Made by a program: the position numbers and the translations under genes
Notes under the pieces: generated by a model
The model's input: the letters and a program-made list of their open reading frames with translations, nothing else
The model's database searches: none
Told to the model about the DNA's origin: nothing
Source of the DNA: Sulfuricystis multivorans
Lineage (GTDB): Bacteria; Pseudomonadota; Gammaproteobacteria; Burkholderiales; Rhodocyclaceae
Direction: 5' to 3'
Assembly (NCBI RefSeq): GCF_003966565.1
Contig: NZ_AP018718.1
Span: forward strand, 1,984,001 to 2,048,000
DNA length: 64,000 nucleotides
In this document: positions 24,806-36,936 of the stretch, one piece after another
Position numbering within the stretch: position 1 is the stretch's first letter
Layout of the letters: every line of letters starts with the position of its first letter

Positions 24806-27229
24806 ATGACCGTCCCCGCTCCCCTCAGCCCCGACCAGCTCGGCCAACGCTGCGACCCCGCGCAGCTGGGTTTTGCCACCACTGACGAGGTGCTCCTATC
24901 GCCCGCCGGCATCGCCCAGCAACGCGCTCGCGCGGCGCTGCATTTTGCGCTCGAGACACGCGCGCCGGGCTTCAATGCCTTCCTGCTCGGCGAACCGGGC
25001 TATGGCCGCCATCGCCTCGTCGCCCGGCTGCTCGACGAGCTGGCCCCGCGGCAAGCCGTGCCGCCGGACCTTTGCTACGTCTATAACTTCGCCGACAGCA
25101 ACCGGCCGCGGCTGTTGATCCTCCCCCCTGGCCGCGGCGCGCGCCTGAAGGCCGACATGCAGCGTTTCGTCGCCGAACTGGCCAAGGCGATCGCCGCCGC
25201 CTTCGAGAGCGACACCTTCCGCGGCCAGGCCGAAGCCTTGCAGGAGGAATACAAGGAACGCGAAGACCAGGCGCTGCGCCGACTCGGCCAGACCGCGAGC
25301 GAAAACGGCATCGCCCTGCTGCGCACCCCGCAGGGTTTCATGTTCGCCCCGCTCAAGGGCGAGGAGACGATGGGGCCGGATGATTTCGAGGCCCTGCCCG
25401 ACGCGGAGAAGGAACGTCTCAACAAGCTGATCGAAGCGTATGGCGAGAAATTGCGCGAGCTGCTGCATCAGTTCCCCCGCTGGCGGCGCGAGCTGCAGGC
25501 GCGCCTTCTGGCGCTCAGCCGTGAGACCATGACCCTGGCGGTCGGCCACCTGATCGAGGAGCTCAAGGCGCACTATGTCGATCTCATCAATGTCGTCGCC
25601 TTTCTCGACGAGGTGATGCGCGATGTCGTCGACAGCGCCGAAGAATTGCGCGAGACGAAGGGGGAAGCGGAAGGCCCCGTCGGGGCGATGGCCGGCAACT
25701 TGCCGCTGTCGCGCTATCAGGTCAATCTGCTCATCGACCACGGCGCGACCCAAGGGGCGCCGATCGTCTTCGAAGACCCGCCGAGCTTCCAGAATCTGAT
25801 CGGCCGCGTCGACCACATCGCCCACATGGGGACATTGATCACGCATTTCACGATGATCCGTGCCGGCGCATTGCAGCGCGCCAATGGCGGCTATCTGGTG
25901 CTCGATGCCGACAAACTGCTCGGTCAGCCCTATGCCTGGGAAGGCTTGAAACGCGCGCTGCGCGCACGCCAGGTGCGCATCGAATCGCTCGGGCAGATCT
26001 TCGGCTTGCTGTCGACGCTGACCATCGAGCCGGAACCGATTCCGCTCGACCTGAAGGTGATCCTGATCGGCGAACGTCATCTTTACTACCTGCTCAAGGA
26101 ATACGATCCTGAATTCGAGCAGCTCTTCAAGGTGGCGGCCGATTTCGACGATGTGGTGCCGCGCGAGGCGCCGACCATCACCGGCTATGCCAGCTTCATC
26201 GCCAGCGAGGTGCGCGCCAAACAACTGCGTCCGTTCGATGCCGCCGCGGTGGCGCGCGTCATCGATCACGCGGCACGGCTCGCCGATGATGCCGCGCGTC
26301 TGACCACCGCGACGCGCCAGATCGCCGACCTCTTGGTCGAAGCCGATTTCCATGCCGCGCAGGCGCAACACCCCGTGGTCGGCGCTGCCGATGTCGATGA
26401 CGCGCTCGCCGCCCGCCGCGCCCGCAGCGAACGTCTGCAACGGCTCGGCATCGACGAGATTCGCCGCGGCGTACGCCTAATCGATCTCGCCGGCAGCCAG
26501 GTCGGCCAGATCAACGGCCTGGTCGTCTACGATCTCGCCGGCGAGCGTTTCGGTCAGCCGGTACGCATCAGCGCGACGATCCGCCTCGGCGAAGGCGAGG
26601 TGATCGACATCGAGCGCGAAGCGGAGCTCGGTGGCCCGATCCACTCGAAAGGAGTGATGATCCTCGCCTCCTTTCTCGCCGCGCGTTACGCCCGCCTGCA
26701 GCCTTTCTCGCTCACCGCCAGCTTGGTGTTCGAACAGTCCTACGGCCCGGTGGAAGGCGATTCGGCTTCGCTCGCCGAACTCGCCGCGCTGCTTTCGGCA
26801 CTGGCCAATGCACCGATCCGCCAGGGCATCGCCGTCACCGGCTCGGTCAACCAGTTCGGTCAGGTGCAGGCGATCGGCGGCGTGAATGAAAAGGTCGAAG
26901 GTTTCTTCGACACCTGCCAGGCGACGGGGCTGACCGGTGAGCAAGGTGTCATCATCCCGATCGCGAACCTCGAACATCTGATGTTGCGACCAGACGTCGT
27001 GGAAGCCTGCGCAGCCGGCCGTTTCCACCTCTGGGCCGTCGCCAACGTCGACCAAGCGATCGAGCTATTGACCGGCGTGCCTGCCGGCATGCCCGACGAA
27101 CAAGGCAACATCCCGCCCGGCACGATCAACTATCTGATCGCAGTCCAGCTCGCCGAAATGGCCGCCTTGCGTCAGGCGTTTGCCGAAGTCCATGGCGGCG
27201 GCCACAAGAAGCAGCAGAAAAAACACTGA
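24806..27229 (+). CDS. Lon-like ATP-dependent protease (LonB/YcbZ type)
   Basis: AAA+ protease of 807 residues. The N-terminal half has a P-loop-like FLLGEPGYGRHRLV and a long helical insertion (residues 100-250). The middle holds the ATPase sensor regions (RVDHIAHMGTLITHF, GALQRANGGYLVLDADKLL). The C-terminal Lon protease domain has Ser653 in GPVEGDSASLAEL and Lys696 in GVNEKVEGFF, the catalytic dyad. The substrate is unknown; it differs from the housekeeping Lon in lacking the N-terminal LAN domain. It stands alone, divergent from polX, followed by a 268-bp gap holding a type 1 repeat. Confidence 0.9.
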   Translation: MTVPAPLSPDQLGQRCDPAQLGFATTDEVLLSPAGIAQQRARAALHFALETRAPGFNAFLLGEPGYGRHRLVARLLDELAPRQAVPPDLCYVYNFADSNRPRLLILPPGRGARLKADMQRFVAELAKAIAAAFESDTFRGQAEALQEEYKEREDQALRRLGQTASENGIALLRTPQGFMFAPLKGEETMGPDDFEALPDAEKERLNKLIEAYGEKLRELLHQFPRWRRELQARLLALSRETMTLAVGHLIEELKAHYVDLINVVAFLDEVMRDVVDSAEELRETKGEAEGPVGAMAGNLPLSRYQVNLLIDHGATQGAPIVFEDPPSFQNLIGRVDHIAHMGTLITHFTMIRAGALQRANGGYLVLDADKLLGQPYAWEGLKRALRARQVRIESLGQIFGLLSTLTIEPEPIPLDLKVILIGERHLYYLLKEYDPEFEQLFKVAADFDDVVPREAPTITGYASFIASEVRAKQLRPFDAAAVARVIDHAARLADDAARLTTATRQIADLLVEADFHAAQAQHPVVGAADVDDALAARRARSERLQRLGIDEIRRGVRLIDLAGSQVGQINGLVVYDLAGERFGQPVRISATIRLGEGEVIDIEREAELGGPIHSKGVMILASFLAARYARLQPFSLTASLVFEQSYGPVEGDSASLAELAALLSALANAPIRQGIAVTGSVNQFGQVQAIGGVNEKVEGFFDTCQATGLTGEQGVIIPIANLEHLMLRPDVVEACAAGRFHLWAVANVDQAIELLTGVPAGMPDEQGNIPPGTINYLIAVQLAEMAALRQAFAEVHGGGHKKQQKKH

Positions 27230-27275
27230 CCTCGCTGCCTTCCCACCTTCCCTTCCCCGGGCTATATTGGGTTTA

Positions 27276-27484
27276 AACCCAGATTGTCCATTAGACCGTC
27301 CTGTCATCGGATGAGCGTGAGCAAACCTTGTCATCCTGGACTGCGCGGGCGCTTTCGGTCTGCGGGCGGGCCCTTCGCGCCCGCGCTCCTCGCCAATAGA
27401 CGAGGGTTTTGGCTCGTCGCGCGGACGCAAATCGCCTCGCCCTCGCCACGAAATCGCCTCGCGCCCTAATGGACAATCTGGGTT
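27276..27484 (+). repeat. Type 1 MITE-like element, copy B
   Basis: Perfect terminal inverted repeats: AACCCAGATTGTCCATT (27276-27292) and AATGGACAATCTGGGTT (27468-27484). The left end follows GGGTTT, making a local GGGTTTAAACCC palindrome. The right end runs into GAAAGGGGAAGCG, which serves as the acsA ribosome-binding site. It carries the shared YWLVA-like coding frame ([13 protein letters not shown]). The remaining 27230-27275 holds no feature. Confidence 0.85.
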
Positions 27485-27497
27485 GAAAGGGGAAGCG

Positions 27498-29267
<1,770 letters not shown>

Positions 29268-29268
29268 G

Positions 29269-30273
29269 ATGGTCATCGAGCATCGTCCGCCGCCTCCACC
29301 CAGCGGTCCCGTGCCCTGGGAGAAGGACTTTGCCCTGAAGATGCTGGCCGACATGGTGCGCATCCGGCGGATGGAGGAGAAATGCGCCGAGCTCTATGGC
29401 GCCGGCAAGATCCGCGGTTTTTTGCATCTGTACATCGGCGAGGAGGCGGTGGCCGTCGGCGCGCTGCATGCGCTGCGCCCCGAGGACAACGTCGTCGCCA
29501 CTTACCGCGAGCATGGCCATGCGCTGGTGCGCGGTCTGTCGATGAACGCGATCATGGCCGAAATGTTTGGCAAGCAGGAAGGCTGCTCGCGCGGCCGTGG
29601 CGGCTCGATGCATCTGTTCGACAAGGCCACGCGGCTGTATGGCGGCAATGCGATCGTCGGCGGCGGCCTGCCGCTCGCCACCGGTCTCGGCCTCGCCGCC
29701 AAGATGCAGCGCGAAGACCGCATCACCGCCTGTTTCTTCGGCGATGGCGCAGTGGCCGAGGGCGCTTTCCACGAGGCGATGAATCTCGCCGCGTTGTGGC
29801 GGCTGCCGGTGCTGTTCTGCTGCGAGAACAATCTCTATGGCATGGGCACCGCGATCGAGCGGGCCGAGGCGGTGACCGATCTTTCCGCCAAGGCCGCCGC
29901 CTACGGCATGCCGGCATTCCGGGCCGACGGCATGGACATCGTCGCCGTGCATGAGACCACGCGCGCGGCACTGGCGCGGATGAGAAGGGATGGCGGTCCG
30001 GTGTTCGTCGAGTATCGCACCTATCGCTTCCGCGCCCATTCGATGTTCGATGCGGAGCTGTATCGCGACAGGGACGAGGTCGAAGCCTGGAAGGCATGCG
30101 GGCCGATCCACACCTTCAGCGCGCGCCTCAAGGCCGAGGGCAAGCTGAGCGAAGAGGAATTCCTCGCCATCGATGCGCAAGCGCAGCAGGAAGTAGCCAC
30201 CGCGGTCGCCTTCGCCGAAAATGGCAGTTGGGAGCCGGTCGAGGCGCTGCTCAGGGACGTGTATTCATCATGA
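29269..30273 (+). CDS. pdhA: 2-oxoacid (pyruvate) dehydrogenase E1 component, alpha subunit
   Basis: E1 alpha of a heterotetrameric alpha-keto acid dehydrogenase, 334 residues. It carries [26 protein letters not shown] and the TPP-binding [21 protein letters not shown]...ENN. The phosphorylation-loop-like RFRAHSMFD is present. An acetoin dehydrogenase E1 is a possible alternative; the acsA neighbour and E2 favour pyruvate. A GGAGG site lies inside the acsA end. The stop overlaps pdhB. Confidence 0.85.
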   Translation: MVIEHRPPPPPSGPVPWEKDFALKMLADMVRIRRMEEKCAELYGAGKIRGFLHLYIGEEAVAVGALHALRPEDNVVATYREHGHALVRGLSMNAIMAEMFGKQEGCSRGRGGSMHLFDKATRLYGGNAIVGGGLPLATGLGLAAKMQREDRITACFFGDGAVAEGAFHEAMNLAALWRLPVLFCCENNLYGMGTAIERAEAVTDLSAKAAAYGMPAFRADGMDIVAVHETTRAALARMRRDGGPVFVEYRTYRFRAHSMFDAELYRDRDEVEAWKACGPIHTFSARLKAEGKLSEEEFLAIDAQAQQEVATAVAFAENGSWEPVEALLRDVYSS

Positions 30274-31244
30274 GACGGAAGCTCACTTACCGCGAGGCGA
30301 TGCGCGAGGCGATGCGCGAGGCCTTGCAGAACGATCCGCGGGTCTTCCTGATGGGCGAGGACGTCGGCCGTTATGGCGGCACCTATGCGTTCTCGAAAGG
30401 CTTCCTCGACGAATTCGGTCCCGAACGCATCCGCGACACGCCACTGTCTGAGCTCGGCTTCGTCGGCACCGGCATCGGCGCCGCGCTGGGCGGGATGCGG
30501 CCAATCGTCGAGGTGATGACGGTGAATTTCAGCCTCCTGGCACTCGACCAGATCGTCAATACTGCAGCACTGTTACGCCACATGTCGGGCGGGCAGCTCT
30601 CGGTGCCGTTGGTGATCCGCATGGCCACCGGCGCCGGCCGTCAGCTCGCCGCGCAGCATTCGCACAGTCTCGAAGGCTGGTATGCACACATCCCCGGCAT
30701 CAAGGTGCTGGCGCCGGCGACCATCGAGGATGCCCGTCACATGCTCGCGCCGGCGCTCGCCGACCCCGACCCGGTGGTGATCTTCGAACATGCCGGCCTG
30801 TTCAATATGGAAGGCGAACTGCCGGAGGATCCCGGCGTCGATATCGCCACCGCAAAGGTGCGCCGCGCCGGCCGGGACGTCGCGCTGATCACTTATGGCG
30901 GATGTCTTCCCAAAACCCTCGCCGCGGCGGAGAGGCTCGCCGCCGACGGCATCGAAGCCGAGGTGCTCGATCTGCGCGTGCTGCGCCCCCTCGATACCGC
31001 CAGCATCGTCGCGACAGTGACGAAATGCCATCGCGCGGTAGTCATCGACGAGAACTGGAAGAGCGGCGGCTTTGCCGCGGAGGTGATGGCGCGCATCATG
31101 GAAAATGCCTTCTTCGAACTCGATGCACCGGTCGCGCGCGTGTGCGCCGAGGAAGTGCCGATCCCCTACGCGAAACATCTGGAAGAAGCAGCATTGCCGC
31201 AGCCCGAGAAGATCGTCGCCGCGGTCAGGGAGATGCTCGGATGA
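30270..31244 (+). CDS. pdhB: 2-oxoacid (pyruvate) dehydrogenase E1 component, beta subunit
   Basis: The 324-residue partner of Pdh[45 protein letters not shown] with the catalytic-region Glu, and a C-terminal transketolase domain ([36 protein letters not shown]). ATGA overlaps join it to pdhA and pdhC. Together the three encode E1 and E2 but no E3. Confidence 0.9.
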   Translation: MRRKLTYREAMREAMREALQNDPRVFLMGEDVGRYGGTYAFSKGFLDEFGPERIRDTPLSELGFVGTGIGAALGGMRPIVEVMTVNFSLLALDQIVNTAALLRHMSGGQLSVPLVIRMATGAGRQLAAQHSHSLEGWYAHIPGIKVLAPATIEDARHMLAPALADPDPVVIFEHAGLFNMEGELPEDPGVDIATAKVRRAGRDVALITYGGCLPKTLAAAERLAADGIEAEVLDLRVLRPLDTASIVATVTKCHRAVVIDENWKSGGFAAEVMARIMENAFFELDAPVARVCAEEVPIPYAKHLEEAALPQPEKIVAAVREMLG

Positions 31245-32509
31245 TCGAATTCAAATTGCCCGCGCTGGGCGCCGACATGGACGAAGGGACCCTGCTCGAA
31301 TGGAAGGTGAAACCCGGCGACCGTGTCGAGAAGGGCCAGGTGATCGCGATCGTCGATACCGCGAAGGCGGCGATCGACGTCGAAAGCTGGCAGGCGGGCA
31401 TCGTCCATCGCTTGATCGCCGAGCCTGGGCAGAAGATGCCGGTCGGCACCGTGATGGCCTTGCTGCTCGAACCCGGCGAGACACCACCGCCGGCCGAACC
31501 AGTGACGGCAACCACACAAACCGGCACCGGCGAAAGCCCGGACGTCGCGTCGAGCACTGGTGCACTGCGCAAAGTCGGCGCTGGCGGAAATGAGGACGTC
31601 CCGCCGGGCGCCGACTCGTCTCGGAAAGTCGGCGCTGGCGGGACGGCACCCCCAGCCGTTCCAGAGATGGGGGAACGCCGCCGCATCTCGCCGGCGGCGA
31701 GGAAACGCGCCGCCGAGCTGGGCATCGATGTCGGCAGCATCGCCGGCAGCGGACCGCAGGGCGCGGTGACGCTCGAAGATGTCGAAGCGGTAGCCCAGTC
31801 GCGCATGCCCAGCGCAGCGCAAAAGCCGACCACCGACCGTCGCGCCGAGATGCGCAAGACCATCGCCGCGGCGATGAGCCGTTCCAAGCGCGAGATCCCG
31901 CATTACTACGTCAGCGAGGACATCCCGCTTCCCCGCATGCTGGCCTGGCTGCAGGAAAGCAACGCGGCACGGCCGCTGGCCGAGCGCCTATTGCCGGCCG
32001 CGGTTTTGCTCAAGGCCGTGGCGCGCGCATTGGCCGACTATCCCGAGCTCAACGGCCATTATCTCGACGGCGGCTTCCGCGCGGCCGAGAAAGTGCATCT
32101 GGGCGTGGCGATCTCGCTGCGCGAAGGCGGTCTCATCGCCCCGGCGCTGCTCGATGCCGATACCAAGCCGCTCACAAAGCTGATGCAGGAGCTCGCCGAC
32201 CTGGTGAGGCGCACCCGCGCCGGCACGCTAAAGCGCACGGAGCTGACCGATGCGACGATCACGGTGACCAATCTCGGCGACCAGGGCAGCCACGGCGTGT
32301 TCGGCGTGATCACGCCGCCGCAGGTGGCGCTGGTCGGTTTCGGGCGCATCGCCGAACGGCCGTGGGCGGAAAACGGGGGGCTCAAGGTGCTGCCGGTGGT
32401 CACCGCGAGCCTGTCGGCCGACCACCGCGTCTCCGACGGCCATCGTGGCGCGCTGTTCCTGCGCACGCTTTCCGATCTGCTGCAACAACCGGAGGAGCTG
32501 GCGAAATGA
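31241..32509 (+). CDS. pdhC: Dihydrolipoamide acetyltransferase (E2), second PDH
   Basis: The 422 residues comprise a lipoyl domain with Lys42 ([12 protein letters not shown]; Thr-Ala replaces the common Ser-Asp before the Lys), a linker of about 75 residues, a peripheral-subunit-binding domain ([21 protein letters not shown]) and a catalytic domain with HxxxDG (DHRVSDG). The linker holds two copies of the 26-bp interspersed repeat, read as RKVGAGG and [10 protein letters not shown]. No E3 gene follows, so the LpdA at 6046-7488 is a likely partner. It overlaps the acyl carrier protein gene. Confidence 0.9.
   Translation: MIEFKLPALGADMDEGTLLEWKVKPGDRVEKGQVIAIVDTAKAAIDVESWQAGIVHRLIAEPGQKMPVGTVMALLLEPGETPPPAEPVTATTQTGTGESPDVASSTGALRKVGAGGNEDVPPGADSSRKVGAGGTAPPAVPEMGERRRISPAARKRAAELGIDVGSIAGSGPQGAVTLEDVEAVAQSRMPSAAQKPTTDRRAEMRKTIAAAMSRSKREIPHYYVSEDIPLPRMLAWLQESNAARPLAERLLPAAVLLKAVARALADYPELNGHYLDGGFRAAEKVHLGVAISLREGGLIAPALLDADTKPLTKLMQELADLVRRTRAGTLKRTELTDATITVTNLGDQGSHGVFGVITPPQVALVGFGRIAERPWAENGGLKVLPVVTASLSADHRVSDGHRGALFLRTLSDLLQQPEELAK
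31571..31589 (+). repeat. 26-bp interspersed coding repeat, copy 5 (partial, pdhC linker)
   Basis: Only the first 18-19 bases match the consensus. It is read as KVGAGG, the same frame as rsmE. Confidence 0.6.
31625..31650 (+). repeat. 26-bp interspersed coding repeat, copy 6 (pdhC linker)
   Basis: Full consensus copy, 54 bp after copy 5 and in the same frame, read as KVGAGGTAP. Confidence 0.7.
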
Positions 32510-32766
32510 ACCGCAACCAACTGCGTGACCTCGTCATCGCCACGTTGCAGAACATCGCCCCGGAAGTCGGGGGCGATACTCTGCGCGACGACCTGCCGCT
32601 TCGGCGCCAGGTCGATCTCGATTCGATGGACTGGCTCAATTTCCTGCTCGGTCTGAACAAGCGGCTGGGCATCGAAATCCCTGAAAAGGACTATGCGCGG
32701 CTGACGACGCTTGCCGCGCTGCTCGACTATCTCCAACATGAACTCACCGAAAGGAGTGCATCATGA
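32506..32766 (+). CDS. Acyl carrier protein
   Basis: The 86-residue acidic protein has four predicted helices and the phosphopantetheine site Ser40 in VDLDSMDWLNFL. The usual DSL is DSM here, which is common in specialised carriers. It is not in a fatty-acid operon but sits directly after the PDH E2 gene (ATGA overlap). It could therefore receive acetyl groups made by the complex or by the acsA ligase; this link is inference. Confidence 0.85.
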   Translation: MNRNQLRDLVIATLQNIAPEVGGDTLRDDLPLRRQVDLDSMDWLNFLLGLNKRLGIEIPEKDYARLTTLAALLDYLQHELTERSAS

Positions 32767-33266
32767 AAGCCAACGTTCCAGCTGCCGGTTTCCGTCCCGT
32801 GCGGCGCGACCAGCTGCGCCCGGAACGGATCCACGACACCTACAAGCTCGGCCACAAGTTGAGCGAACCGTCGGTGTGCAAGGTCTGTGGCGCGATTTAC
32901 CATGCCGGACGCTGGCAATGGGGCAGCCCGCCGGCAGGTGCGCATGAAGTCACCTGCCCGGCCTGCGCACGCATCCGCGACCATCTGCCGATGGGCTTCG
33001 TGCATCTGTCCGGCGACTACTTCGCGGCGCACCGCGACGAGCTCATCAAGCTGGTACGCCATCGCGAGGAAAAGGAAAAGGCCGAACACCCACTCGCGCG
33101 CATCATCGCCATCGAGGATCAGGCCGACGGCGGTGTGCTGGTGACCACCACCGACAGCCATCTGGCACGCGCCATCGGCGAGGCGCTCGAGCATGCCCAC
33201 AAAGGCGAGCTCGAATTCCATTACAACGAAGGAGAGAACCTGCTGCGAGTGTTCTGGGAACGGTAG
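32763..33266 (+). CDS. Zn-ribbon protein resembling the BCAM0308 family
   Basis: The 167-residue protein starts RPVRRDQLRPERIHDTYKLGHKL and has a zinc ribbon of two CxxC knuckles (CKVCG, CPAC, residues 39-68). A C-terminal alpha/beta part follows (ARIIAIEDQADGGVLVTTTDSHLARAIGEAL). It looks like proteins named after the Burkholderia BCAM0308 locus, which lies in a low-oxygen-activated region there; I recall this rather than verify it. Function is unknown. It ends the operon, and a strong terminator follows 40 bp later. Confidence 0.7.
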   Translation: MKANVPAAGFRPVRRDQLRPERIHDTYKLGHKLSEPSVCKVCGAIYHAGRWQWGSPPAGAHEVTCPACARIRDHLPMGFVHLSGDYFAAHRDELIKLVRHREEKEKAEHPLARIIAIEDQADGGVLVTTTDSHLARAIGEALEHAHKGELEFHYNEGENLLRVFWER

Positions 33267-33306
33267 ACGATTGCAGGCCGAAGCCGGATAATCGCCGTTC
33301 GCGCGG

Positions 33307-33341
33307 CCCGCCGCGATCGTTGCGCGGCGGGTTTTTCGTTT
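33307..33341 (+). terminator. Rho-independent terminator after the acsA-pdh operon
   Basis: CCCGCCGCG (33307-33315), a 7-nt loop and CGCGGCGGG (33323-33331) form a perfect 9-bp stem, followed by TTTTTCGTTTT. It closes the acsA-pdhABC-acp operon before iorA. Confidence 0.9.
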
Positions 33342-33374
33342 TCCCGTGCCCCCTTTTCCGATTGTGAGATTTCG

Positions 33375-35237
33375 ATGGCCTCTGTGATGCCCGCCTCAAA
33401 CCCGTCCCGGCTATTCCTTTCCGGTAACGAAGCCGTTGCCCGCGCCGTCTGGGAATCCGGCTGCAAGGTCGCCGCCGCCTACCCCGGCACGCCCTCGACC
33501 GAAATGCTGGAGGTCATCTCGACCTATCCGGAGATTTATTCCGAATGGTCGGTCAATGAAAAAGTCGCGCTCGAAGTCGCGATCGGCGCCGCGTTTGCTG
33601 GCAGCCGGGCGTTTTGCGCGATGAAGCACGTCGGCATGAACGTCGCCTCCGACGCGCTGATGACGCTGACGCTGACCGGCGTGATCGGCGGCCTGGTGAT
33701 CGCCATCGCCGACGACGTCGGACTATCGTCTTCGCAAAACGAGCAGGATTCGCGCTTCTGGGGCCGCTTTGCCCATCTGCCGGTGTTCGAACCGGCCGAC
33801 TCCCAAGAGGCCTACGAGATGACGAAACTGGCCTTCGATTTCTCCGAACAGCACCAGGTGCCGGTCATCCTGCGCATGACCACCCGCATCAATCACGTCA
33901 AGGGCCTGGTCAGCGTCGGCACGCGCGCCGAGCATCCGAACCTGGGCGGCTTCAAGAAGGATCCGGCGCGCTGGGTGATGACCCCGGCCGGTGCGGGCCG
34001 GCGCATCCCGCTGATGTTCGAGCGCGATGTGGCGCTTGCCGCCGCTGCCGAGGTGAGCCCGCTCAACAGCGTCGAATCCGGCCGCGATCGGCGCGTCGGC
34101 TTCGTCGCTTCCGGCCCCACCTACATGCATGTGAAGGAGAGCTTCCCGGACGCGCCGGTGCTCAAGCTCGGCTTCTCCTGCCCGGTGCCGGTCGAGAAGA
34201 TCCGCACCTTCGCGGCCACGGTCGATAAGCTCATCGTCGTCGAGGAAGTCGAACCCTTGGTCGAAAAGGAACTCAAGGCCGCCGGCATCGCCTGCCACGG
34301 CAAGGACCTCCTGCCCAAGCAGGGGGAACTTGCGCCCAATGTGCTCAGGCCGGCGATCGCCAAGCTGCTCGGCGAGCCGGCGCCGGAGCATCTTGCCCCA
34401 CCCGCGCCGGTGTTTCCGCGTCCGCCGACGATGTGTGTCGCCTGCCCGCACTTGGGCGTCTATTACACGCTGTCGCAGATCAAGAACATCACGATCTCCG
34501 GCGACATCGGCTGCTACACGCTCGGCGCCGGACATCCGTGGAACGCGCTCGACACGACGATCTCGATGGGCGCCTCGATGGGCATCGCGCTCGGCCTCGA
34601 CAAAGGGCGCGGCGAAGCGGACAAGGACAAGCGCATCCTGGCCGTGATCGGCGACTCGACCTTTCTGCACATGGGCATGCAGGGACTGCTCGACATCGTC
34701 TATAACCGCGGCAACGTCACGGTGCTCTTGCTCGACAACCGCGCCGTGGGCATGACCGGCGGCCAGCCCGACCCGGGCAGCGGCCGCGACATTCATGGTG
34801 AGCCCGCGCCGCGCGTCGATTTCGCCAAACTGGTCGAGGCGCTCGGCGTCAAGAAGGAGCGCATCCATGTCGTCGACCCATATCAGCTGCCGGTGCTGTT
34901 CAAGGCCATCCGCGAGGAGATCAAGATTCCCGAGGTGTCGGTGATCATCACCGACCAGCCCTGCGTGCTGATCGACGACTACAAGAAGCAGAAGCCCTAT
35001 GAGGTGCTCGACGCGAAATGCACCGGCTGCGGCAACTGCATCGAGGTCGGCTGTCCGGCGATCCATGTCGTGCGCCGCGAAAAAGCCATCAAACCTTCCG
35101 GCAAGGAGGTCGAGCTGCAATTCGTCCGGATCGAGACCTCGGTGTGCACCGGCTGCGGCCTGTGCGTGCAGCCTTGCGCGCCGGATGCGATCGTCCCTGC
35201 CGATCCGAGCAAACCCATTCGCCTCGTCAAGCATTGA
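33375..35237 (+). CDS. iorA: Indolepyruvate ferredoxin oxidoreductase, alpha subunit
   Basis: The 620-residue subunit oxidises aryl-pyruvates (or another 2-oxoacid) to the acyl-CoA and reduces ferredoxin. It has the N-terminal FLSGNEAVARAVWESGCKVAAAYPGTPSTEML, VNEKVALEVAIGAAFAG, the TPP motif AVIGDSTFLHMGMQGLLDI...LLDNRAVGMTGGQPDPG, and a C-terminal 2x[4Fe-4S] ferredoxin domain (CTGCGNCIEVGCP, CTGCGLCVQPCAP). The Fe-S domain is typical of IorA. The stop codon ends in the first base of a type 1 repeat that separates it from its partner iorB. Confidence 0.93.
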   Translation: MASVMPASNPSRLFLSGNEAVARAVWESGCKVAAAYPGTPSTEMLEVISTYPEIYSEWSVNEKVALEVAIGAAFAGSRAFCAMKHVGMNVASDALMTLTLTGVIGGLVIAIADDVGLSSSQNEQDSRFWGRFAHLPVFEPADSQEAYEMTKLAFDFSEQHQVPVILRMTTRINHVKGLVSVGTRAEHPNLGGFKKDPARWVMTPAGAGRRIPLMFERDVALAAAAEVSPLNSVESGRDRRVGFVASGPTYMHVKESFPDAPVLKLGFSCPVPVEKIRTFAATVDKLIVVEEVEPLVEKELKAAGIACHGKDLLPKQGELAPNVLRPAIAKLLGEPAPEHLAPPAPVFPRPPTMCVACPHLGVYYTLSQIKNITISGDIGCYTLGAGHPWNALDTTISMGASMGIALGLDKGRGEADKDKRILAVIGDSTFLHMGMQGLLDIVYNRGNVTVLLLDNRAVGMTGGQPDPGSGRDIHGEPAPRVDFAKLVEALGVKKERIHVVDPYQLPVLFKAIREEIKIPEVSVIITDQPCVLIDDYKKQKPYEVLDAKCTGCGNCIEVGCPAIHVVRREKAIKPSGKEVELQFVRIETSVCTGCGLCVQPCAPDAIVPADPSKPIRLVKH

Positions 35238-35444
35238 ACCCAGATTGTCCATTAGACCAGGCTGATTCGCCATGAGCATCCGATACGATAATTTCATCGC
35301 CCTACGCGGCGGTTTTCGATCTGCGGGCGGCATCTTTGCGCCCCCGCGTATCGCCAGACACTGTTATTGGCTCGTCGCGGTGACGCAAACCTGCTCGCCC
35401 TCGCCTTTTGATACCCGCTCGCGTTCCAATGGACAATCTGGGTT
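35237..35444 (+). repeat. Type 1 MITE-like element, copy C
   Basis: AACCCAGATTGTCCATT (35237-35253) and AATGGACAATCTGGGTT (35428-35444) are perfect terminal inverted repeats. It occupies the whole gap between iorA and iorB, starting at the last base of the iorA stop codon and ending 11 bp before the iorB ATG. The frame shared by the family is complete here: an ATG at 35272 gives a 63-codon reading (RGGFRSAGGIFAPPRI, YWLVA). Confidence 0.85.
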
Positions 35445-35455
35445 GAAAAGCCACC

Positions 35456-36085
35456 ATGCCTGAAAGCAATGTCACCAACATCCTCGTCGTCGGCATCGGC
35501 GGCCAGGGTGTCATGACCGCTACGGAAATCCTGGCCGAAGCCGCGATCGCCCTCGGCCATGACGTCAAGAAAACCGAAGTCGCCGGCATGGCGCAGCGCG
35601 GCGGGGTGGTCTCCTCGCACTTGCGCTTCGGTCCGAAGGTGCTCTCGCCGCAGATCATGCCGGGCACGGCCGATCTCTTGGTGGCCTTCGAGGCCGCCGA
35701 GGGCCTGCGCTGGTGCCACTACCTCAAGCCCGGCGGTCTGGTGCTGATGAACACCGCGCAGATCGTGCCGCCGGTCGTCGATCTCGGCCTCTACGACTAT
35801 CCGCCCGATCCGATCGCCGAGATTCGCGCCAAGGGCTATCGCATACATGCCTTCGATGCGATGAAGATCGCGCTGGAACTGGGCGACGTCCGGCTGGGCA
35901 ACACGGTGATGCTCGGCGCGATGGCCGATCACCTGCCCTTCCCGGCCGACGTATTGCTGGAAGCGATCGTCAAGCGCTTCCGTGCCAGGAAACCGCAGAT
36001 GGTGGAACTGAACCAAAAGGCTTTCGAAGCCGGCCGCACGGCGGAGAAGGCCGCCGCCCACGCCAAGGAAACGGAGACAGCATGA
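35456..36085 (+). CDS. iorB: Indolepyruvate ferredoxin oxidoreductase, beta subunit
   Basis: The 209-residue partner of IorA has the glycine-rich [20 protein letters not shown] and the conserved [22 protein letters not shown]. The ribosome-binding site (GAAAAG) comes from the end of the type 1 repeat and is weak. The gene overlaps folD by 4 bp, so an amino-acid-catabolic gene and a one-carbon/purine set share a transcript. Confidence 0.93.
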   Translation: MPESNVTNILVVGIGGQGVMTATEILAEAAIALGHDVKKTEVAGMAQRGGVVSSHLRFGPKVLSPQIMPGTADLLVAFEAAEGLRWCHYLKPGGLVLMNTAQIVPPVVDLGLYDYPPDPIAEIRAKGYRIHAFDAMKIALELGDVRLGNTVMLGAMADHLPFPADVLLEAIVKRFRARKPQMVELNQKAFEAGRTAEKAAAHAKETETA

Positions 36086-36936
36086 CCGCCCAAATCATCG
36101 ACGGCAATGCGCTCGCTCAAGCCGTGCGCGCCGAATTGGCCGAGAAGGCCGCCGCCCTCAAGGCCACGCAGGGGATCACCCCCTGCCTTGCCGTGATCCT
36201 CGTCGGCGAGGATCCGGCTTCCCAGGTGTATGTCCGCAACAAGGTCGCCGCCTGCGAGAAGGCCGGTTTCCGCTCGATCCGTGAAACCTACCCCGCCAAC
36301 GTCGAACCGGCGGTGGTGCTCGGCAAGATCGCCGAGTTGAACGCCGATCCAACGGTGCATGGCATCCTCGTCCAGTTGCCGCTGCCCAAGCACTTCGACA
36401 CCGACGCGGTGCTCGAGGCGATCGTGCCCGAGAAGGACGTCGACGGCTTTCATGCCGAGAACGTCGGCGCGCTGATGCAGGGCAAGCCGCGCTTCATCCC
36501 CTGCACGCCCTACGGCGTGATGAAGATGCTGGAGTCCGCGAACGTGCCCTTGAAGGGCGCCGAGGCGGTGATCGTCGGCCGCTCCAACATCGTCGGCAAG
36601 CCGATGGCGATGCTGCTGCTGCAACGAGACTGCACCGTGACCATCTGCCATTCACGCACCCAAGACCTCGCCTTCCACACGCGGCGCGCCGACATCCTTG
36701 TCGCCGCGGTGGGCCGGGCGAAGATGATCAGCGGTGAGATGATCAAGCCGGGAGCAGTCGTGATCGACGTCGGCATCAACCGCCTGCCCGACGGAAAACT
36801 CTGTGGCGACGTCGATTTCGACTCGGCCAAGGAAGTGGCCGGCGCGATCACCCCGGTGCCGGGTGGCGTCGGGCCGATGACGATCACGATGCTGCTCGCC
36901 AATACCCTCGCAGCGGCGGAAAGGACATTGAAATGA
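36082..36936 (+). CDS. folD: Bifunctional methylenetetrahydrofolate dehydrogenase/cyclohydrolase
   Basis: The 284-residue protein interconverts methylene-, methenyl- and formyl-tetrahydrofolate, supplying formyl groups for purines. It contains [17 protein letters not shown] (catalytic Lys), [13 protein letters not shown], the Rossmann region [17 protein letters not shown] and the C-terminal [15 protein letters not shown]. An ATGA junction on each side couples it to iorB and purE. Confidence 0.96.
   Translation: MTAQIIDGNALAQAVRAELAEKAAALKATQGITPCLAVILVGEDPASQVYVRNKVAACEKAGFRSIRETYPANVEPAVVLGKIAELNADPTVHGILVQLPLPKHFDTDAVLEAIVPEKDVDGFHAENVGALMQGKPRFIPCTPYGVMKMLESANVPLKGAEAVIVGRSNIVGKPMAMLLLQRDCTVTICHSRTQDLAFHTRRADILVAAVGRAKMISGEMIKPGAVVIDVGINRLPDGKLCGDVDFDSAKEVAGAITPVPGGVGPMTITMLLANTLAAAERTLK

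Noticed and set aside
35272-35463. Small gene reading MSIRYDNFIALRGG
   Set aside because: Lies wholly inside a type 1 repeat; listed as part of the element rather than as a gene.
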